Part shown: positions 57,900 through 64,000 of the stretch, in pieces
How the letters are laid out: every line of letters begins with the position of its first letter
How positions within the stretch are numbered: the stretch's first letter is position 1
Source: Malachius bipustulatus
Taxonomy: Eukaryota; Arthropoda; Insecta; Coleoptera; Melyridae
DNA: 64,000 nt
Direction: 5' to 3'
Assembly: GCA_910589415.1 (NCBI GenBank)
Contig: OU342631.1
Coordinates: 21,080,001-21,144,000, forward strand
Notes under the pieces: generated by a model
Seen by the model: the letters and a program-made list of their open reading frames with translations, nothing else
The model's database searches: none
Told to the model about the DNA's origin: nothing
Made by a program: the position numbers and the translations under genes

Positions 57900-59800
57900 G
57901 ACTTTTTTGTCAGGATCTCTTTGCTAGTGATCGAAACAGAAATTCCTTAAGTTGAGGGTGTTGTAGGAATTAAAAAATATGCAAGAAAAATCCCTAACAT
58001 TGTTACACAAGAACTTTTATGCACTTTTTGTTTTGTAGTCAATTTTTATAAATCCTTTTACAAAATCATTTGCACAGGACGAACTATATTTTTTTCTCGC
58101 ACAAAACTTTACTTGAGAATAATTTCTGAATCTAGAAGTATCTGGAAACAATTATTTAAATTTTATACTGACTCGACGAAAGTCTTGACGTGATTACGTG
58201 ATTTTATCTCCCTTGTAGATAAAATCAGGAGAATCTCTACCCTTACAGTGTAAACAAAATCAACAACTCTAAAAATTTTTAAATGTTACGGTTAAGATCT
58301 TTCAAAATTGTTCAATAATTTCATTTAATTTATTTATCATTGTAATTATACAGATAGAGGTTCTCTATTTAGACTAATTTTTAATAAAAAGAAAATGTTT
58401 CTGAGAATGTATTCTGAAGAAATTTGTCCTAATGCATACATAATCACGGCAAGCTACTTATGAGAACATTAGCCTTTAATTAGTTAATTAAATGGAGTAG
58501 TAACAACAAAAAATTAATGTCTCATTAAAAGAGGTTTTTAGGAGATGTTACCATTGTTCCGAATTAATTCAAGCTATTGTTTTTAAATTAACGCCATACT
58601 GTTTTACTGGGATAAAAAATAATAATTGCAAGACTTAGCAGGAGTTTACGATACATTTTATCATATGTATCATTTTAATTGAAATAAATTCTATGAGATA
58701 ATTTTTAATTATTTTATTTCCATGGTGGTACCAAATAGAACAAATAAAATTTCACCGTTTTGTTGGCGAAAATATTGTGGTTAATGTGAACTGGTCCCAT
58801 TGAACAACAAAAATTAGTAACAGTGCTGTATAATATTTTAATACCCTAAATCATTTTTTCTCATACACCTGCGAGTGCTGGTCGTAGGTGTTTACTCTCT
58901 TAAAAGAACTAAAATAACTATCTAAATAAAAATTCCTCATGTCAAAAAACCAACCAATCACACGACGTTACATCTACCTGCTCTTACCTCAACTAATCCC
59001 AAATACTCATCTGAAAAATTAATAAATGTTAATGTAAAAAATATCTCTTAAAAAATCGGCAGAGTGAACAAACTACCCACATTTATCATGATGCTCGGAC
59101 AAGGGCTACAATTATTTAGCAGATTTCATATCCTCCGAACAATGGTACACAAGGACCGACCGGCCGGGCGGTGAGGGACGGGGAATATAAAGAATAGGGT
59201 GATTTAACATTTGAAGACGCAAGGTGGCTGAAATGAAACTCCACACCCCTAAATTCGGATTGACTTGATATTTTTAACATACTCTACTGAGCTCGGGGCC
59301 CAGCGGGTGCTCGCCTTGCGGAGGGTCAGGTCTGCATGCGTAGGTACACACATGAGTCTTGATAGGCTTAAAAATGTCAGCCCAGGTAAAATTTTACGGA
59401 ATGCTTGTTTTAAGATCAATTTAGTTATACCGGGTGATCAATTCACTTTGAGTATATACTTACTCCTCCTGTAATCTTATATGACATTACTTTTTTATTT
59501 CCTTGATTATTGTTCATTTAAAGTCCATGCATTTCCTGGAAATTCCTTAGACTTTCACTTTTTTCATTTTTATTTCTTAAACTTCCAAGTTTATTTTTTA
59601 TAAGTAACTATTTTTTGATCCCCTGAACCTTAACACCATAGAGTTGGAATTGCATTAATCTAATCAGGGATGAGAGCTTAGAAATCTGCTTAAAAGAAAG
59701 ATTTTTTAATTCTTAGAGAAAGAAAAACTAAACCTGAAGTTTCAAAGTTTCACTTATTTATTTTATTTTTGATTTTACATATCTATCTACCTTATAGATG
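57900..59800. other. AT-rich stretch with one GC-rich spot
   Basis: The segment 59153-59190 (GACCGACCGGCCGGGCGGTG then AGGGACGGGG) is GC-rich and followed by AATATAAAG. A frame at 59265-59474 includes a good donor-like CAG|GTAAAA at 59384 but has no matching acceptor. No gene is called. Confidence 0.35.
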
Positions 59801-59814
59801 TTTCGTAAAATAAG

Positions 59815-60400
59815 GGATGTGATTCCCTGCCACGTTCTAAGAAAAAATTTCCTATTGTGTACCGTGTTTGAGATACAGGTTGTCAAAAAAAAAAGGTTTA
59901 CGATAACCGTTTGAGTTATAAAACTGAATTTTTGTACACATCCTGTTGTTAATACATATTATCTATTTTTTGATGGTTTTTAATTTTCTTTATTAGACAG
60001 TGAAACAAATCATTAAAAAAAATCAAAAACAATGAATGTTTTTGTCCACAACACATATGTTGCTACTTTCATGTTTTTCATCCTAAAATGCTGTTTTTCT
60101 CCAGAACAGTTCACGTTAAAGCTTTTCCAGTGTAGTAAAAATTGGGGGAAAAAAATTTCAGGCAACCCTAAAGTTTCCACCATATGGAAATAAATTTAAG
60201 TAGAGCTCAAAAAGTAAATAATAATGACAAATATGTACAAAAGTTCAGTTTTATATCTAAAACGGTTCCTGAAATATCGTCAAAAAACTTTAAGAAACAT
60301 TTTTTCACACCCTGTATCTCGAAAACGGTGCATTTCCGGACCCATTTTTCTCAGAACTTGTATAGTTACGGGGACATGAGGAGTTTCTCGTAGGTAAGGG
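59815..60400. mobile_element. Fold-back element, degraded ends
   Basis: Left GGATGTGATTCCCTGCCACG, TTCTAAGAAAAAATTTCC, ACCGTGTTTGAGATACAGG is mirrored by CACCCTGTATCTCGAAAACG, GTGCATTTCCGGACCCATTT, TTCTCAGAACTTG and GGGGACATGAGGAG. The CAGGTTGTC and ACACCCTG motifs lie about 70 bp inside the arms. The 69-codon frame here is non-specific. Confidence 0.6.
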
Positions 60401-60419
60401 CAACGTACATCATGATCTG

Positions 60420-63105
60420 ATCTTGGGAGTTTCCAGCACCTTTAATCCTTTTAATTGACTTCATCCTGAGTTTCGAATTCATACGGAATTTTCCTCAACT
60501 TCTCACTTCGGATATTCACCAAGGGTGTGAATTAATATCTTCTTAATTACTTAGCCTTAACATTATTTTTAATGCGCTTAAATGGTATAGGTTGTCATTT
60601 GTGGAGCTGTCACAGTAATAAAACCCAGTTGAGTCATATTTGAAACAAAATGTAAAATTTGTACTATATCATTACTTTGATTTGATTACATTAATTGATT
60701 TTCTCCTGGATAGTTGATGTTAATATTTATTTTATACAGAGTGTTATATTAAGAAATAAAATTGAAATGAACATTACTTGATCAATTTTAAGGAGGGGCG
60801 CGGGTTTCATAAAAACAATATTTCTCCGAGCTACCCCTGAGAAGTTACAGAATAAGTTACACAACTTGAAAGAAAAAAGAAACTTTGACAATCAAAAACT
60901 AACACCAAATCTCTCCCCCCTCCCCCGCATAATATCATTTTTTATTTATCCTGCTTCCTTGCAAGGGGTGAATCATACTACCCCTTTCAGTTTCTCTTTT
61001 TTTAAACTATTTTAACAATTCATTTTTTAAGTTAAAAACTTCATATTTTAATGGAAGTCTCCTTTAAAAAATATCTAATTAAGATTTAAGAAGAAATTTA
61101 ATGTTTTTTTTTTAATTTTCACACCCTGTATCGCGAAAACTAAAACTCCACCGAAACATATCTACAGAAAATTCTCTGCCCAGTTTTGGATTTCCTAAAC
61201 GATCTACAAACCTGCTGCAACACTTATTATTAGCAGTTAACACCCGGTATGAGAGATTTTTTCATAGCAATTTTTTTTAATTTGGACTAAAAGAGTAGCT
61301 TTACATCATAATATGATCAACTTTTTATTCAATTCAATACAGACTGACTATGCGCTGACGAGTTCATACTTTATATGCCACGAAAGGTGACGTAACGTCA
61401 AGTGTCTAGAACTGTCAGGTCGAGTGTAAAAGCCTCAGTTCGTTCTAGAGCTGGACACTACAAACTGTCGAGAACGGAGCTGTCCCGTCATAAGAATTGT
61501 CTAGAACTTCTTATAATTTCTGCTATAAATTAACATCCGATTTGAGTTCCTCTCTTGAAAATTATACCTATACGAAGTTATTTATTAGGTAATTTCTATA
61601 AACTCATTCATATTTAATAGTAATTTCAAAAAACCATTTAAAAGAAACTTTTTATTAACACACCCTTTATAATAATCACGAGATTAGTTAAAAACAAAAG
61701 CTTATAGCTGTTTAATATAAAATGCTTCTAATTATTACCGCTTCTTGTGTAATTATTTTTTTAGCAATTTTAGATTTTGTCAAAAAGGAAACAAACAAAC
61801 CAGATTTGATCCATTATCACCTATTAAAATTAATGACAGCCTAGAATCGCTTTGTATACCTAATAATCATAACGATGATAATCACCAATTTATTTAATTA
61901 AAGATCTGGTTAACCCGTTATTATCTTTTTTTTTGTGTAAATGTTCTTTGAATATTTTTATTGCAATCTTTATCCAACAATTTAATAATAGCATGTACAA
62001 AATTGAACAAGAAATAGGTACACAAAGTCAAATCGTGTAGAAAAATAGCAATTTCGGTATTTTTTATTGGAACTCACATTATGTCCAGATCATTAGGCAA
62101 TTGTTTCGCCAGATCAGGTTTCTAATTTATAAACAATTCGTCAAAAAACAATACCTTTATGTTTGAGACAAAGAGAACCTTGAGACGTTACAGGAATTTT
62201 CGTAGCGGCACTAGGCGAAACCGGTAAAAAATATGTTAATTCTTGGAGTGGTCACAGGATTATTCGGTACACGGGTCCTGCATGCTGTCTTACCATTGTT
62301 TATTACCTTTGGATAAAGAATCTACTTTTCTTGGAACAATGAATTTAATAGCCGTCTACCAGAATCTTATGCACATTATGAGCATTCCAATATTTTCAGA
62401 GAACGCAATTCCATTTCAAATATTCGTCTAGCAAGGTGAATCAAAACTCACATTAACCTTTTTATTAAACACAATGATACCTACAAAGGGCTTCCTTATT
62501 TGATGGTCTGAATTTTTATAAAGATCTGGTGGATTTTTCTCGCTTAGTTATAAAATATCAATTTATGTCATGCTTCAGGTATTTCGTCCATAGGACTTGT
62601 TCTATTAAAAGGAATTTTTTATAGCCTGTCGCCATATTTCTTCCTTAATTATCGATTACACAAAAGGCACTAAGTACAGTCAGGTTTACCTGGCCTCACA
62701 TCATAGGAATCTCACACATTTAGTGGCTCAAGTCAGGTACCATGATCCTCCATGTATAAATATATTTTATGGCTGGGTTATGGGGTAAGAAGCAGTGGCG
62801 GGGTAACCAGATCTTTTTTTAAATAACTGATATTTAAAAAACGCTATTAAATAAGAATTAAGGGTTTTCCAGAGGAACTGCACTTTGTATACAAAAAAAC
62901 AAAGGAAGAAGAGGATTATATGAGAAGCAGGAGCGTCAGATATTAGACGCTGTAGGTATAATAGAAACTTAACTTAAACGGTGAATAAAATAAAATTACT
63001 GAACAAAATAAAATAATTTGATTAAAAACGAGGGAACTGCACTTTTATCGCAACGGGAGTAATAACAGGAAAAACCAAATACTCAACTAACAATATCGAA
63101 CACTT
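60420..63105. other. AT-rich stretch with isolated element ends
   Basis: ACAGAGTGTTATATTAAG (60736), ACACCCTGTATCGCGAAAAC (61121) and ACACCCGGTATGAG (61241) look like ends of CAGGG-type elements, but no convincing pairing was found. Between 61395 and 61510, TCTAGAAC recurs in both orientations. A plus-strand frame near 62233-62450 shows MLILGVVTGLFGTRVLHAVL, one stop, then a balanced stretch of 40 codons. It is unsupported. Confidence 0.35.
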
Positions 63106-63111
63106 TTAACT

Positions 63112-63932
63112 GGGTTGACCTTGGACCATATAGTGGCGTCTATGAGTCGGAAAAAACCCGAAATTTACGAATTTTTTCAGACGCAACGAAACCACTTCCC
63201 CCTCCCCTGTTTTAGAGGGTGCTGAACACGATGGCGTAGGACAAATTTCTTTTTCAGATTGCGTTCACCCCCTCCTGGTCAAAAACCACCCCTTTTAATG
63301 TCCGTTCTAATGCCCCCGGGTCGGAAAAAAAACGGGTGCAACTCGCTTCTGGGGATGCCTTGTATCTAATGACAACTGTCCGTCACCCTACGCCCACTCC
63401 CTTGACAAAGAACCACCCACCAAGGGGATCGAAAATGTTTTTTTCTCATAATCTCCCGTTTTCGAGAATGCTAAGGCTTGGAGGGTGTTTTCCTCGATTT
63501 GGGGGGATGAAAACGGGTGGTAGAGATCTAAGGTAGTGACCATTGTGCTCAGCATCCTTGAAAACAGGGAATGAGGCAGGTTGCCCGATTAATAAAAAAA
63601 AACACATTTTCAACCCACTTGGAGGGTGGTTCTTGGCCAAGGGGGTGGGCGTAGGGCGATGGGCAGTTGTCATCTGATATAAGGCTCCCCAGAAGCGAGT
63701 TGCACGCTTTTTTTTCGACCTGGGGGCATTAGAACGGAGATTTTAAACAAGGGGGTGATTTTTGGCCAGGAGGGGGTGGTTTTTGGCCAGGAGGGGGTGA
63801 ACGCAGCCTGAAAAAGAAATTTGCCCTACGCTATCGTGTTCAGCACCCTCGAAAAAAGGGGAGGAAAGTGGTTTCGTTGCGTCTGAAAAATTCGGGTGTT
63901 TTTAGACGCCACTTATAGTTTTGGACAACTCC
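63112..63932. mobile_element. Fold-back element, about 820 bp, with short tandem duplication
   Basis: The arms begin TTGACCTTGGACCATATAGT/GGCGTC and are mirrored by GACGCCACTTATAGTTTTGG/ACAAC. Inner matches include GACGCAACGAAACCACTTCC, GTGCTGAACACGATGGCGTA, TAATGCCCCCGGGTCGGAAA and CGCTTCTGGGGA. In the right arm GTGGTTTTTGGCCAGGAGGG is tandemly doubled (about 63757-63800), while the left arm has one copy. The paired frames at 63336-63536 (plus) and 63446-63673 (minus) are mirror shadows of the arms, not genes. The sequence is C/G-rich for this window. Confidence 0.85.
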
Positions 63933-64000
63933 AGCAGCGACGCGTCAAGCTTATAAGGGTGAAACCAAATACTTTCAATTAACAACAACAGATGACACTC

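Noticed and set aside
59153..59190. GC-rich spot followed by AATATAAAG as a promoter
   Set aside because: No initiator at the right distance and no exon downstream. Too weak to list as a promoter.
63336..63673. Two overlapping frames on opposite strands with similar peptides
   Set aside because: They are mirror copies produced by the inverted arms of the 63112-63932 element.
1..64000. CRISPR array, bacterial operon, phage or viral genome
   Set aside because: No regularly spaced direct repeats, no dense same-strand gene runs, and no recognisable viral protein. Splice sites and insect-type transposons point to a nuclear eukaryotic genome.

Overview
This window looks like AT-rich nuclear DNA from an arthropod, most likely an insect. 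The signs are: no operon-like coding anywhere, at least one spliced exon, insect-type transposons (Tc1/mariner, PIF/Harbinger, non-LTR, LTR), many TAGGTACCTA-like runs and long A/T tracts. A sap-feeding bug is my guess at the group, but nothing here proves it. Almost all of the open frames of 60-130 codons are chance frames or frames within inverted-repeat arms.

Coding content is very thin. The best host exon is 48580-48723 on the minus strand: 144 nt, phase 0 at both ends, with good splice sites and only one open frame. A second candidate, a first coding exon, lies at 18825-19065 (minus). A 0.85-kb GC-richer island at 50904-51760 may be a broken gene of unknown kind. The rest is intron or intergenic DNA, so the window may lie largely in very long introns of minus-strand genes.

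The dominant feature is a dense set of fold-back (long inverted repeat) elements. At least nine share ends of the form CAGGGTGT...ACACCCTG (some starting CCGGG, CTGGG or CAGAG) flanked on both sides by TA: 7852-8718, 9886-10387, 10392-11121, 14648-15204, 26140-27409, 29142-29821, 33782-34662, 41278-41763 and 48825-49547. One of them (29142-29821) still carries the start and a DDE-region fragment of a transposase, joined in frame by an internal deletion. This ties at least that element to the Tc1/mariner (IS630) group. Two (26140-27409 and 33782-34662) are copies of one family, and the first was later hit by a non-LTR retrotransposon. Other fold-back families lie at 1545-2402, 11637-11946, 19391-20946, 44347-44872 with 45147-45830 (two copies in opposite orientation), 52066-52738, 54555-55320, 59815-60400 and 63112-63932.

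Other mobile DNA: a PIF/Harbinger derivative with transposase remnants at 16099-16897, sitting inside a larger palindrome; a solo LTR at 31086-31631; non-LTR retrotransposon 3' ends at 26359-26805, 32180-32660, 34670-34898 and near 53182; a tRNA-like SINE candidate near 37310-37436; and hammerhead/Penelope-like motifs near 7720, 8890 and 15730.

I found no CRISPR array, rRNA gene, functional tRNA gene or bacterial-type system. The unusual biology here is the layered history of transposon deletion, fold-back formation and nesting.
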